Shown in pieces: positions 45,629 to 53,718 of a stretch of 64,000 bases of DNA (position 1 is its first letter; every line of letters starts with the position of its first letter). Location: NCBI GenBank assembly GCA_947498765.1, contig CANMLG010000017.1, positions 1 to 64,000 of the forward strand. Reading direction: 5' to 3'. The DNA comes from an uncultured Aquimarina sp. GTDB taxonomy: Bacteria > Bacteroidota > Bacteroidia > Flavobacteriales > Flavobacteriaceae. The notes below the pieces were generated by a model that saw nothing but the letters and a program-made list of their open reading frames with translations, was not told the DNA's origin and made no database searches. The translations under genes and the position numbers were made by a program.

Positions 45629-46849
45629 TTAAAAAATTGCCTCTGCTACAATTTTATCCGTTGCCCCAACTTGACTTTCCACAAAATCTTTTGCAGACTT
45701 TCCCATTTTTAATCTTTGCTGCTCATTTTCCAATAAACCAAATAAGGTTTTTTCAAAACTTATAGCATCAGTTACTATTTGAAGGCCTCCATGTTTTTCT
45801 AACGCTTTTGCCTCTGGAAATTTATGCGTATTTGGTCCAACTAAAACAGGTACTCCAAACGCTGCCGGCTCTAATATATTATGCATCCCTGTGAATCCCA
45901 TAGCCCCTCCAACGTAAGCCACATCAGCTTCGCTATATATTTTAGTCAAATAACCTATAGTATCAATAATTAACACTTTACTCAAGGGGTCAACCCCTTC
46001 AGAAAACACACTTGTTTTAACTTTTAGTTTATTTTTTAAACTCTTAATTTTTTCTGCTTTAATTTCATGCGGAGCAATAACAAAACATACATTATCTGAA
46101 CTACTATTGATCGCTTTTATAAAAGCTTCCTCACACTCAGGCCATGTACTTCCTAAAACAACACATTGTCTGTTTTGCTTAAACTGTTTTATAAAATCCA
46201 ACTCATTATTCATATTTAATTGTGCATACACCCGATCAAAGCGCGTATCTCCACTTACCGTAACGTTTTCAAAGCCATTAGACACTAATACTTGTTCAGA
46301 TAATTGATTTTGAACAAAAAAATGCGATACACGTTTTAATGTTTTTTTAAAAAACCCAGCATACCACTTAAAATACAATTGGTTTTTTCTAAAATTAGAA
46401 GATACCATATATATTGGAATATTTTTAACATTGAGTGCCTTAAAATAATTTTCCCAGAAATCATATTTTATAAAAAATGCCGCTTTAGGATTTATAGCAT
46501 TAACCAATAATTTAGCATTTTTGGGTGTATCTATTGGCAAATATAATGCACGATCAATTAAATGATGTTTCTTTTTAATTTCGTAGCCAGATGGCGAAAA
46601 AAAGGTAACCACTATTTTGTTTGCCTCTGTTTTTAATTTTTCAATTAATGGAACTGCTTGTTCAAACTCTCCTAACGAAGCACAATGAAACCACAACCAA
46701 TCATCATCTGTAAAATCTGCGGTTTGCAATGTTTTTTTTGAATGAATACGCCCTACTACAAATAATTTCATTTTTGGTGAAATTACCGTTAAAAATGGCA
46801 TAATAAACTCAAATAAATATGAAAATAAATTATAAAATAACCTTAGCAT
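45629..46849 (-). CDS. waaA: 3-deoxy-D-manno-octulosonic acid (Kdo) transferase
   Basis: 406 residues, GT30/GT-B. N-terminal membrane anchor (about 1-25). Conserved parts: FHCASLGEFEQAVPLI (acceptor side and catalytic Glu), VVLGSTWPECEE, CFVIAPHEIK, and the nucleotide-binding FVGGAMGFTGMHNILEPAAFGVPVL-type stretch. It adds Kdo to lipid A precursor from CMP-Kdo. Own promoter upstream. Confidence 0.95.
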   Translation of the reverse strand: MLRLFYNLFSYLFEFIMPFLTVISPKMKLFVVGRIHSKKTLQTADFTDDDWLWFHCASLGEFEQAVPLIEKLKTEANKIVVTFFSPSGYEIKKKHHLIDRALYLPIDTPKNAKLLVNAINPKAAFFIKYDFWENYFKALNVKNIPIYMVSSNFRKNQLYFKWYAGFFKKTLKRVSHFFVQNQLSEQVLVSNGFENVTVSGDTRFDRVYAQLNMNNELDFIKQFKQNRQCVVLGSTWPECEEAFIKAINSSSDNVCFVIAPHEIKAEKIKSLKNKLKVKTSVFSEGVDPLSKVLIIDTIGYLTKIYSEADVAYVGGAMGFTGMHNILEPAAFGVPVLVGPNTHKFPEAKALEKHGGLQIVTDAISFEKTLFGLLENEQQRLKMGKSAKDFVESQVGATDKIVAEAIF

Positions 46850-46871
46850 GAATTGATATCTGTTTATTACA

Positions 46872-46904
46872 CAAAAATACGATTCATTACTTTGCTATTA
46901 CCAA
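46872..46904 (-). promoter_or_regulatory. Promoter of waaA
   Basis: Minus-strand TATTTTTG (46879-46872) is a perfect -7 box; TTG (46904-46902) lies 22 nt further, at the long end of the known spacing. The start site would be about 15 nt before the ATG. Confidence 0.5.
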
Positions 46905-47307
46905 TAGCAACTCAAACTTTTATTTAGAAATTAATCATTTCAATAATCTTTGTTTCGTTATTTAAAATTTTTATGTGTTTCATTATTCCTCGATTTTATC
47001 CTATAACACAAAAGCTATAATATAATAATTACCCTCTAATAGATTCTTGAAATCAAACTCTACCTTTTTAATTACACATTACTTTTCTAGTTTGGCGATA
47101 TCTCTCAAGGTCGGGTATAAATATATCTAATTAGTTGATTTTATTATTATTAAAGAGACATAGTTAGTTTTTGATGTGTGTTTTCTGTTTTTATTCACAA
47201 GGTTGGCACGCATTATAACAATTCGTAAAAAATGTTATTCTATACATTTTACATTTTCATCATTAAATAGTCGTCTTTTTTTAATGTCTAATAATATTCA
47301 ATATAGA
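46905..47307. other. Non-coding spacer
   Basis: About 400 nt without a coding frame on either strand. It carries GGTCGGGTATAAATATATC near 47110 and other AT-rich tracts, but no hairpin-plus-T terminator, repeat or RNA I can name. Confidence 0.4.
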
Positions 47308-48057
47308 TTAATTAATCCCTTTACTTAAATAAAAATATACATACATCAACAAACCAATTATTGCTGCAACAATTATATATTTTTTTAAATTTGTTGGTTG
47401 CTCTTTTATAAAATGATTCCCTTTTTTTGACTGCACTTGATTTTCTATTTCGTTTTGATTAAGAATAGTTTTTTTAGAGTCTTTTTTAGCTAGAAAATCA
47501 TTTAATTTATTAATATCAGATTCGTTAAAATTTGAAAAAATACTATTCGAATCAACCTGGTCAGGATCAAAAAAGCTTTTTAATAAATTCCCTCCTTCTT
47601 TAGGAAGTTTTATTTTTTTGATAGTTTCAGCAAAAATATTTTGAGTAACTATAGAGGTTTCAGAAAGTCTTTCTACAATATCTTTAGCCTCATTAAGTCC
47701 TAAACCCGTAACTTTTTCTACGTATTTAATCGCTTCTAAATTTTGATTATTTTTAAGCAAAGTAAATAAGATAGAACCATCAAATGTATATCCATCTATC
47801 TCAATTTCGTTTAACAAAACTTTTTTAGAATGTGATTCTATTTGAGAATTTCCAACTTTGTTATTCGTTATTTCATAATCAATATTATCGTAATGATTAG
47901 GGTTTTCTGCTAGATTAGAAACAATTTCGTGAGCTCCTTTCAACCCAATACCTGTTTGTTCTCTTGTCCATTTTATAGCATTTAACACATCATTTTTTTG
48001 AAGTAGAGAAATAATAGTCTCAGTTTTTAAAGAAGAACCATTCACAATTATAGGCAT
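47308..48057 (-). CDS. Tail-anchored protein with two bL12 C-terminal-like domains
   Basis: 249 residues. Residues 17-50 and 97-133 each carry the beta-alpha-alpha hallmark of the ribosomal protein bL12 C-terminal domain: AIKWTREQTGIGLKGAHEIVSNL and AIKYVEKVTGLGLNEAKDIVERL (compare the bL12 consensus VIKxVRExTGLGLKEAKDLVE). A charged linker (about 135-222) ends in one C-terminal membrane helix (226-243). It is therefore not a ribosomal protein but a membrane protein presenting two bL12-like knobs to the cytosol. The bL12 knob binds translational GTPases, so tethering of translation factors or another protein contact is conceivable; this is inference. Single gene; no partner adjacent. Confidence 0.75.
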   Translation of the reverse strand: MPIIVNGSSLKTETIISLLQKNDVLNAIKWTREQTGIGLKGAHEIVSNLAENPNHYDNIDYEITNNKVGNSQIESHSKKVLLNEIEIDGYTFDGSILFTLLKNNQNLEAIKYVEKVTGLGLNEAKDIVERLSETSIVTQNIFAETIKKIKLPKEGGNLLKSFFDPDQVDSNSIFSNFNESDINKLNDFLAKKDSKKTILNQNEIENQVQSKKGNHFIKEQPTNLKKYIIVAAIIGLLMYVYFYLSKGIN

Positions 48058-48563
48058 AACTAATATTTAATTTACAAGTATTTAACAAATCTTATTTATC
48101 ATTCGACAACACCAAATATTTAATTCAGAGCAAAGCCAATAAGCTCGAAGCAAGATATTTTTTCATACATTTTATTTCTTGTTTAAATTATAAAAATTAA
48201 GCCCCATCGTAAAAAAATAAAATATAGTACGTTAGACATAAAACAATCAATTATTTTCGATTTAGTCATAAGTCAAATCTTTTATATTTTGTTTTAATTT
48301 TGCTCTTTCAACACAAAAGATTTGATGACTTTGCAAAAAAATAGATAATCTTTTGATTACATAACAATTAGCCTATTTAATAGTAAAAGTTTACAAATTA
48401 AATTTTGTCTTTTCTTTTTCAATAGTAGCTTGTATCGTTTCTTTTACAGCACGTTTAACACAACAATTAAACAATAATATTACTTGATCCTTGGCTACTC
48501 CCCAATAATATTACTTGATCCTTGATCCATCCATACACCCCCTGTTTTCAGTGAAAAAAGGGC
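48058..48563. other. Non-coding spacer with a 22-bp direct repeat
   Basis: About 500 nt without coding frame. It contains two exact 22-nt copies (48472-48493 and 48503-48524) that begin CAATAATATTACTTGATCC, 31 bp apart. The last third is less AT-rich. No integrase, tRNA-like or CRISPR context; nothing else recognised. Confidence 0.6.
48472..48524. repeat. Two-copy 22-bp direct repeat
   Basis: Identical 22-mers at 48472-48493 and 48503-48524 with a 9-nt spacer. Period 31 bp. Too few copies for a satellite or CRISPR. Confidence 0.85.
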
Positions 48564-48595
48564 ATAAAAAAAGCCATCTTAAAAAAGATAGCTTT
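48564..48595 (-). terminator. Terminator of the tRNA-Val operon
   Basis: AAAGCCATCTT (48570-48580) pairs with AAGATAGCTTT (48585-48595) with one G-U; in the minus direction a T run follows. It lies 10 nt past the last tRNA. Confidence 0.8.
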
Positions 48596-48604
48596 ACAAT
48601 TAAG

Positions 48605-48679
48605 TGGGCAATGAGGGATTCGAACCCCCGACCCCCTCGGTGTAAACGAGGTGCTCTGAACCAACTGAGCTAATTGCCC
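48605..48679 (-). tRNA. tRNA-Val (anticodon UAC)
   Basis: 75 nt including the discriminator A. Complete cloverleaf: acceptor GGGCAAT/ATTGCCC, D-arm GCTC..GAGC, anticodon stem CTCGT with loop TTTACAC giving TAC, T-arm GTTCGAAT. CCA is not encoded. Identical in sequence to the second copy. Confidence 0.97.
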
Positions 48680-48709
48680 TAATTGTATTATTTGCAATAA
48701 AGAAAGTTG

Positions 48710-48784
48710 TGGGCAATGAGGGATTCGAACCCCCGACCCCCTCGGTGTAAACGAGGTGCTCTGAACCAACTGAGCTAATTGCCC
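48710..48784 (-). tRNA. tRNA-Val (anticodon UAC), second copy
   Basis: Same 75-nt gene as at 48605-48679, 30 nt upstream in transcription. Both are read from one promoter. Confidence 0.97.
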
Positions 48785-48823
48785 TTTCTTTAGTTGCTCC
48801 TAGAATAAAATCCTAGGCGGGTG

Positions 48824-48852
48824 CAAATATATAACTCTTTTACGAATATCAA
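48824..48852 (-). promoter_or_regulatory. Promoter of the tRNA-Val pair
   Basis: Minus-strand TATATTTG (48831-48824) with TTG (48852-48850) 18 nt away: the full Bacteroidota promoter. The leader between it and the first tRNA contains a short CCTAG/CTAGG hairpin (48799-48817). folC ends just upstream. Confidence 0.7.
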
Positions 48853-48872
48853 GCTCTTTTTTAATAAAAAAA

Positions 48873-50090
48873 CTAAAGAATTTCTGCAACCACAAACGTA
48901 CTTCCTCCTATATAAATCATATCTGTTGAATTTGCTACTTTCTTAGCCACCTCAAAAGACTCTTTTACAGAAGCATAACACGCTCCTTTTAAATTATACC
49001 TAAAGGCAATATCTTTTAATTCTTTTTCAGAAAATCCCCTAGGATTATCTGGCCTAGTAAAATAATAAGTAGCTTGTTTAGGAAGTAATGGCAAAATACG
49101 TTCTAAATTTTTATCTTTTACCACACCAAAAACAATATGCAAGTTTGTTTTAGCTTGCTTTTTTATTTGATCAACTACTATTCGCAAGCCTTCATAATTA
49201 TGTGCTGTATCACAAACTGTAAATGGAGCCTTGTTTAAAATTTGCCACCTCCCTAACAACCCCGTGTTGCTAACTACAGATAAAAAGCCTTTTTCAACAG
49301 CTAGTTCACTTATATCCCAACCATCACTTTTAAGCACCTCAATCACCTTTAAAGCCGTTTTTGAGTTCTCTTTTTGATAATCCCCTAATAAATCCGTTTT
49401 ATAAGTACAAGCCTGTTCTAATTCCGCATAATAAATTGTAGCGTTCTCCTTTTTAGCTGTAGTTTCAAAAACCTTCCTTGTTTCCTTAGTTGTTGCACCA
49501 ATTACACATGGAATATTTGATTTTATGATCCCCGCTTTTTCTCCTGCAATCAACTCCAAGGTATTTCCCAAAAACTGGGTATGATCCAAGCCTATATTGG
49601 TAATTACAGAGACTTCGGGCGTAAGTATATTGGTCGAATCCAATCGACCACCTAAACCTACTTCTACAATAGCCACATCTACTTTTTCTTTAGCAAAATA
49701 TTCAAAAGCCATTCCAACAGTCATTTCAAAAAAAGACAATTGGTTTTCTTTAAAAAAAGATTGATTTTTTTGCACAAAATCAACGACACTTTCCTTACCA
49801 ATCATTTGACCATTGATCTTTATACGCTCTCTAAAATCTTTTAGATGCGGTGAGGTATATAAACCTACCTTATAGCCGGCTTCCTGCATTATAGAAGCCA
49901 ACATATGACTTGTTGATCCTTTCCCATTAGTACCTCCTACATGTATAGATTTAAATTTATACTGTGGATTATTTAAATAATTTGCCAACTTAATTGTATT
50001 AGACAAATCTGCTTTATAAGCAGACTTTCCTTGCCTCTGATACATTGGAAGTTGTACAAAAAGCCAATCAATTGCTTCTTGATACGTCAT
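48873..50090 (-). CDS. folC: Folylpolyglutamate / dihydrofolate synthase
   Basis: 405 residues, Mur-ligase fold. P-loop HVGGTNGKGSTSH (about 50-62), omega loop and conserved GLGGRLDSTN, VITNIGLDHTQFLG, EKAGIIK. It adds glutamate to folates (and makes dihydrofolate). Its start codon overlaps the tonB stop by 1 nt, so it is the last gene of exbB-exbD-tonB-folC. Confidence 0.94.
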   Translation of the reverse strand: MTYQEAIDWLFVQLPMYQRQGKSAYKADLSNTIKLANYLNNPQYKFKSIHVGGTNGKGSTSHMLASIMQEAGYKVGLYTSPHLKDFRERIKINGQMIGKESVVDFVQKNQSFFKENQLSFFEMTVGMAFEYFAKEKVDVAIVEVGLGGRLDSTNILTPEVSVITNIGLDHTQFLGNTLELIAGEKAGIIKSNIPCVIGATTKETRKVFETTAKKENATIYYAELEQACTYKTDLLGDYQKENSKTALKVIEVLKSDGWDISELAVEKGFLSVVSNTGLLGRWQILNKAPFTVCDTAHNYEGLRIVVDQIKKQAKTNLHIVFGVVKDKNLERILPLLPKQATYYFTRPDNPRGFSEKELKDIAFRYNLKGACYASVKESFEVAKKVANSTDMIYIGGSTFVVAEIL

Positions 50091-50977
50091 TATTCGGAAA
50101 GTTTAAAGGTATATACTATACTTCCTGTTTGTTTGGAAGGTGCTTTTTCATCACTATTAAAACGCGTAGCCAGTGCCGCTTCTTTTGCTGGTTTCATTAA
50201 ACAAGGCGCTGTATTAGTTGTTCCTTTTATCCCTGGATACGCCTGTACCACTTTACCTGTTTTATCCACCACAATTTTAACCACTACTGTTCCAGTTTCA
50301 TTACAAACAGGTATTTTTTTCTCTTTATTCAAGGCTTTTCTTCCGCCTAAGCGATAATTACCATCGCCATCCAAGCCTTTGCCATTTCCATAGTAAGATT
50401 TTGCATTAGGGTCGCCATCTGGCCTACCTTTATCACCTCCTGTAGCATCGTCCCCTTCACCTCCTTTGGCTTTTCCATCATTTTTAGGACCATTTAAAAA
50501 ACTATCTAGAGCACTTTTAGTACTGGCATCAGGTTTTTTTTCAACAGGTTTAGGCTTTTCTTTTTTTACAGGTTGCTCTTTCTCTTTCTTAACTTCTTTA
50601 GTTTGAGTTTCTTTTTTAGGAACCTCCTTTTCAACCTCGGCCTTCTTTTCTTTTTTCTCTTCTTTTATAACAGGTGCTTCTGCATCTTCTTGTGCAATTA
50701 CCTCTTCACTATCTAGTGTTGCCTCAGAGGCATCTTCCTCCGATACTTCCTCTTCAACCTCCTCGGGTGTTACCTCTTCAACTGGCGCTGTATTTACAGG
50801 CTCCGTGGGCTGAACACGTCCACTTCCTATATCAGTAGTTCCAAAATTCACTGCAATTCCCTGTTCCTCCGCTGGATCCAAATAAGTCATTCCAAAAAAG
50901 AACATAATTAACAGCAATACCACATGCAAAAATATGGTAATGAGCAAGGATTTCTTTTTATGTGGCGTATCTAGCAT
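50090..50977 (-). CDS. tonB: TonB-family energy transducer
   Basis: 295 residues. N-terminal helix (about 10-28, LLITIFLHVVLLLIMFFFG), a long charged Glu/Lys/Pro segment that spans the periplasm, a Gly/Asp-rich stretch (about 160-205) and a C-terminal domain with TGTVVVKIVVDKTGKVVQAYPG. It works with ExbB and ExbD encoded upstream. Between exbD and this gene lies a 176-nt spacer filled by heptamer repeats that end 24 nt before the start codon. Confidence 0.9.
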   Translation of the reverse strand: MLDTPHKKKSLLITIFLHVVLLLIMFFFGMTYLDPAEEQGIAVNFGTTDIGSGRVQPTEPVNTAPVEEVTPEEVEEEVSEEDASEATLDSEEVIAQEDAEAPVIKEEKKEKKAEVEKEVPKKETQTKEVKKEKEQPVKKEKPKPVEKKPDASTKSALDSFLNGPKNDGKAKGGEGDDATGGDKGRPDGDPNAKSYYGNGKGLDGDGNYRLGGRKALNKEKKIPVCNETGTVVVKIVVDKTGKVVQAYPGIKGTTNTAPCLMKPAKEAALATRFNSDEKAPSKQTGSIVYTFKLSE

Positions 50978-51001
50978 TAGTATTTGTTGGTTGTTTGTTT
51001 T

Positions 51002-51104
51002 GGCTTTTAGCTGATGGCTTCTAACTTCTAATTTCTGGCTTTTGACTGTTGACTGTTGACTGTTGACTGTTGACTGTTGACTGTTGACTGTTGACTGTTG
51101 ACTG
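51002..51104. repeat. Heptanucleotide array, about 15 units, inside the exb-tonB operon
   Basis: Nine perfect TTGACTG copies (51042-51104), preceded in the same phase by degenerate units GGCTTTT, AGCTGAT, GGCTTCT, AACTTCT, AATTTCT, GGCTTTT. In the mRNA sense the perfect unit reads GTCAACA. It fills most of the exbD-tonB spacer and lies 24 nt before the tonB start. Confidence 0.95.
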
Positions 51105-51153
51105 TAAAATATTCAATAAATTAAAGTCTCAAAATAAATGACCCAATTTTATT

Positions 51154-51546
51154 TTAATCTGGTTTGACTGCTAATACAATTTTATATTTATGCCGATTAG
51201 CAATATCCATTACTTTAACTGCTTTTTCAATAGGAACACCTTCTTCGGCTCGTAAGATAATTGTAGGGTTTTCTACCGTTTTTAATTGATTAACCACGGT
51301 ATTTTCCAAGCCTTTTTCACTTACACGTTTACTATTTACATAAAATTGTTTCTTTTTATTAATGCTCACCGAAAGGTTTTGAACATTTGTAGTCTTTCCT
51401 TTGGCTTTTGGCAAAATCAAATCCAATGCTTCAGGTGTAATTGCTGGCGAAGTCAGCAAGAAAAAAACCAATAACAGAAACACGATATCTGTCATCGATG
51501 ACATACTAAATTCTGGACTTACTTTATTTCTTCCTCGTAAATTCAT
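51154..51546 (-). CDS. exbD: ExbD/TolR-type biopolymer transporter
   Basis: 130 residues: one N-terminal membrane helix (about 17-35) with conserved Asp in SMTDIVFLLLVFFLLTSP, then a periplasmic domain (DLILPKAKGKTT to the end). Partner of ExbB in the proton-driven motor for TonB. Starts 14 nt after the exbB stop. Confidence 0.92.
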   Translation of the reverse strand: MNLRGRNKVSPEFSMSSMTDIVFLLLVFFLLTSPAITPEALDLILPKAKGKTTNVQNLSVSINKKKQFYVNSKRVSEKGLENTVVNQLKTVENPTIILRAEEGVPIEKAVKVMDIANRHKYKIVLAVKPD

Positions 51547-51560
51547 AAATAACGTTACAA

Positions 51561-52244
51561 TTAGGCAGGTTCATTCAACAAATCCAAGAAATCAACCGCC
51601 GTAGCCTCCATTTGATGCACCACTTTATCGGTTTTTACAACCAAATGATTATACCCAATATAAGCAATAATACCCACAATTAAACCTGCAACCGTGGTGG
51701 TCATTGCCGTATAAATACCTTCTGCTAAATTCCCCATATCTGCCTGCCCACTACTTGTTGCCAATTGATGAAAAGCCAATACCATACCGATCACTGTTCC
51801 TAAAAAACCAATCATTGGAGCCGCTCCAGCTACCGTAGCCAATATACTCACATTTTTTTCCAGCTTGTACACTTCCAACCTTCCAGCGTTTTCTATAGCC
51901 GTATTAATATCTTCTAGAGGGCTCCCTATACGCGAAATTCCTTTTTCGGTCAATCGAGATACTGGAGTAGCCGTTTCTTTACATAATGATTTTGCCTCAT
52001 CTGTTTTGCCTGAACTCACATATGTTTTGATATTCCCCATAAAACCTTCATCGTATTTAGATGCTGCTTTAATAGCAAATAAACGTTCAAAATAAATATA
52101 CACTGCCACAAAAAGGAGCACAAACAATATCCCTATTACGATCATACCAGCCACTCCTCCACTGATTAACAAATCGATTATAGAAAGTGTTTTTTCTTGA
52201 GAAACCTCGTCACTAGCAACTTCTTGCAACAAACTATTCAACAT
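51561..52244 (-). CDS. exbB: ExbB/TolQ-type proton channel protein
   Basis: 227 residues, three membrane helices (about 28-55, 133-160, 175-200). Conserved GFLGTVIGMVLAFHQLA and AMTTTVAGLIVGIIAY. First gene of the exbB-exbD-tonB-folC operon. It forms the pentameric channel around the ExbD pair. Confidence 0.93.
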   Translation of the reverse strand: MLNSLLQEVASDEVSQEKTLSIIDLLISGGVAGMIVIGILFVLLFVAVYIYFERLFAIKAASKYDEGFMGNIKTYVSSGKTDEAKSLCKETATPVSRLTEKGISRIGSPLEDINTAIENAGRLEVYKLEKNVSILATVAGAAPMIGFLGTVIGMVLAFHQLATSSGQADMGNLAEGIYTAMTTTVAGLIVGIIAYIGYNHLVVKTDKVVHQMEATAVDFLDLLNEPA

Positions 52245-52390
52245 AATTAAGTTTAAATTTAATTTATTTAGTATACCCTTTAGGATATTACATTTATTAA
52301 GACTTAAATATAACGTATTTTGTTTTTTTAAATTACAATTTTACTTACAAAAGACTATATACTTTTTACTTTTCTGCTTTAGTCAACCTT

Positions 52391-52440
52391 ACCTAAAACA
52401 AAACCTCTTAATGCATGCATTAAGAGGTTTTGTTTTAGGT
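52391..52440 (-). terminator. 50-bp perfect palindrome downstream of sucB
   Basis: Two abutting 25-nt arms (52391-52415, 52416-52440) are perfectly complementary, centred on ATGCAT, with AAAACAAAACC/GGTTTTGTTTT inside. It lies 16 nt after the sucB stop, so it most likely acts as its terminator. The T tract is inside the stem, as in other terminators of this window, but the length is unusual. Confidence 0.7.
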
Positions 52441-52456
52441 ATTATTAGAACAGAAT

Positions 52457-53671
52457 TTACAACTCTAATGCTTTCAATAAATTATTGTCCATTAGTAATT
52501 CTTCTGGATTTTCTAAAGCTTCTTTTACTGCCACTAAGAAACCTACTGATTCCTTACCATCAATAATTCTATGATCGTAAGACAATGCCACATACATTAT
52601 TGGCTGAATTACTACCTCACCATTCACCGCCATTGGACGCTCAACAATGTTATGCATTCCTAAAATAGCTGATTGTGGTGGATTAATAATTGGTGTAGAT
52701 AACATTGACCCAAACACTCCTCCATTAGTTATTGTAAACGTACCTCCTGTCATTTCATCAACCGTAATTTGCCCATCTCTGGCACGTAATGCCAAACGCT
52801 TCACTTCAGATTCTACTCCTCTAAAAGACAAGTTTTCTGCATTTCTGATCACAGGTACCATTAATCCTTTTGGTCCAGAAACCGCGATACTGATATCTTG
52901 AAAATCATTTTCAATCATAAAATCACCATCGATCATTGCATTAACTGCTGGATACATTTTTAATGCACGTACACATGCTAATGTAAAGAAAGACATAAAA
53001 CCTAAGTTCACCCCATGCTTTGCCTTAAAGGATTCTTTATGCTTTGCTCTTAAATCAAAAATTGGCTGCATGTTCACCTCATTAAACGTGGTTAACATAG
53101 CCGTCTCATTTTTAACCTGAACTAAACGTTGCGCTACTTTACGACGCAACATTGATAATTTTTTACGTGATGTTCCACGGCTTCCGCCAGAAGTAGGTGT
53201 CCCCATTGATGGCACTGCTTTTACAGCATCATCCTTAGTTACACGACCATCACGCCCTGTTCCTTTTACACTTGCTGCGTCAATCCCTTTTTCTGCCAAC
53301 ACTTTTTTTGCTGCTGGCGAAGCCGCTCCACTTGCATAAGTTTCTTTAGCTATAGGTGCTGCTGGTGCAGGCGCTGCTTTTTCTTCTTTTTTCTCTTCCG
53401 TTTTAGGTGCCGAAGCTCCACCTGCTGGCTTAGCCGCATCTGTATCAATTAAACAAACCACTTGTCCAACGGCTACAGCATCACCTTCTTCTGCTTTTAG
53501 TGTTATTATTCCACTTGCTTCTGCAGGAAGTTCTAATGTTGCTTTATCACTATCAACCTCTGCAATAGCTTGATCTTTTTCTACATAATCTCCATCTTGG
53601 ACAAGCCATTCTGCAATTTCAACTTCGGTAATCGATTCTCCTGGTGAAGGAACTTTCATTTCTAAAGCCAT
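52457..53671 (-). CDS. sucB: 2-oxoglutarate dehydrogenase E2 (dihydrolipoyl succinyltransferase)
   Basis: 404 residues. Lipoyl domain with Lys43 in DSDKATLE, Ala/Pro linker, E3/E1-binding domain (about 112-150, [27 protein letters not shown]) and catalytic domain (about 175-404) with YDHRIIDG. It transfers succinyl to CoA in the citric acid cycle. 47 nt after sucA. Confidence 0.95.
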   Translation of the reverse strand: MALEMKVPSPGESITEVEIAEWLVQDGDYVEKDQAIAEVDSDKATLELPAEASGIITLKAEEGDAVAVGQVVCLIDTDAAKPAGGASAPKTEEKKEEKAAPAPAAPIAKETYASGAASPAAKKVLAEKGIDAASVKGTGRDGRVTKDDAVKAVPSMGTPTSGGSRGTSRKKLSMLRRKVAQRLVQVKNETAMLTTFNEVNMQPIFDLRAKHKESFKAKHGVNLGFMSFFTLACVRALKMYPAVNAMIDGDFMIENDFQDISIAVSGPKGLMVPVIRNAENLSFRGVESEVKRLALRARDGQITVDEMTGGTFTITNGGVFGSMLSTPIINPPQSAILGMHNIVERPMAVNGEVVIQPIMYVALSYDHRIIDGKESVGFLVAVKEALENPEELLMDNNLLKALEL

Positions 53672-53718
53672 AATATCTATATTTTTACCTATAAAGGATT
53701 TTAATTTTTACTTAATTA

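Noticed and set aside
48472-48524. Minimal CRISPR (two repeats)
   Set aside because: Spacer of 9 nt only, no leader, no cas genes.
48548-48769. Minus-strand frame with repeated SFTPRGSGVRIPHCP
   Set aside because: This is the translation of the two identical tRNA-Val genes, a well-known false gene.
48605-48784. Integrated element at the tRNA-Val genes
   Set aside because: No integrase, no partial tRNA copy, and the flanks are ordinary; the two tRNAs are a simple tandem duplication.
51002-51104. CRISPR-like array
   Set aside because: Units are 7 nt, head to tail without spacers, and no cas genes are present.
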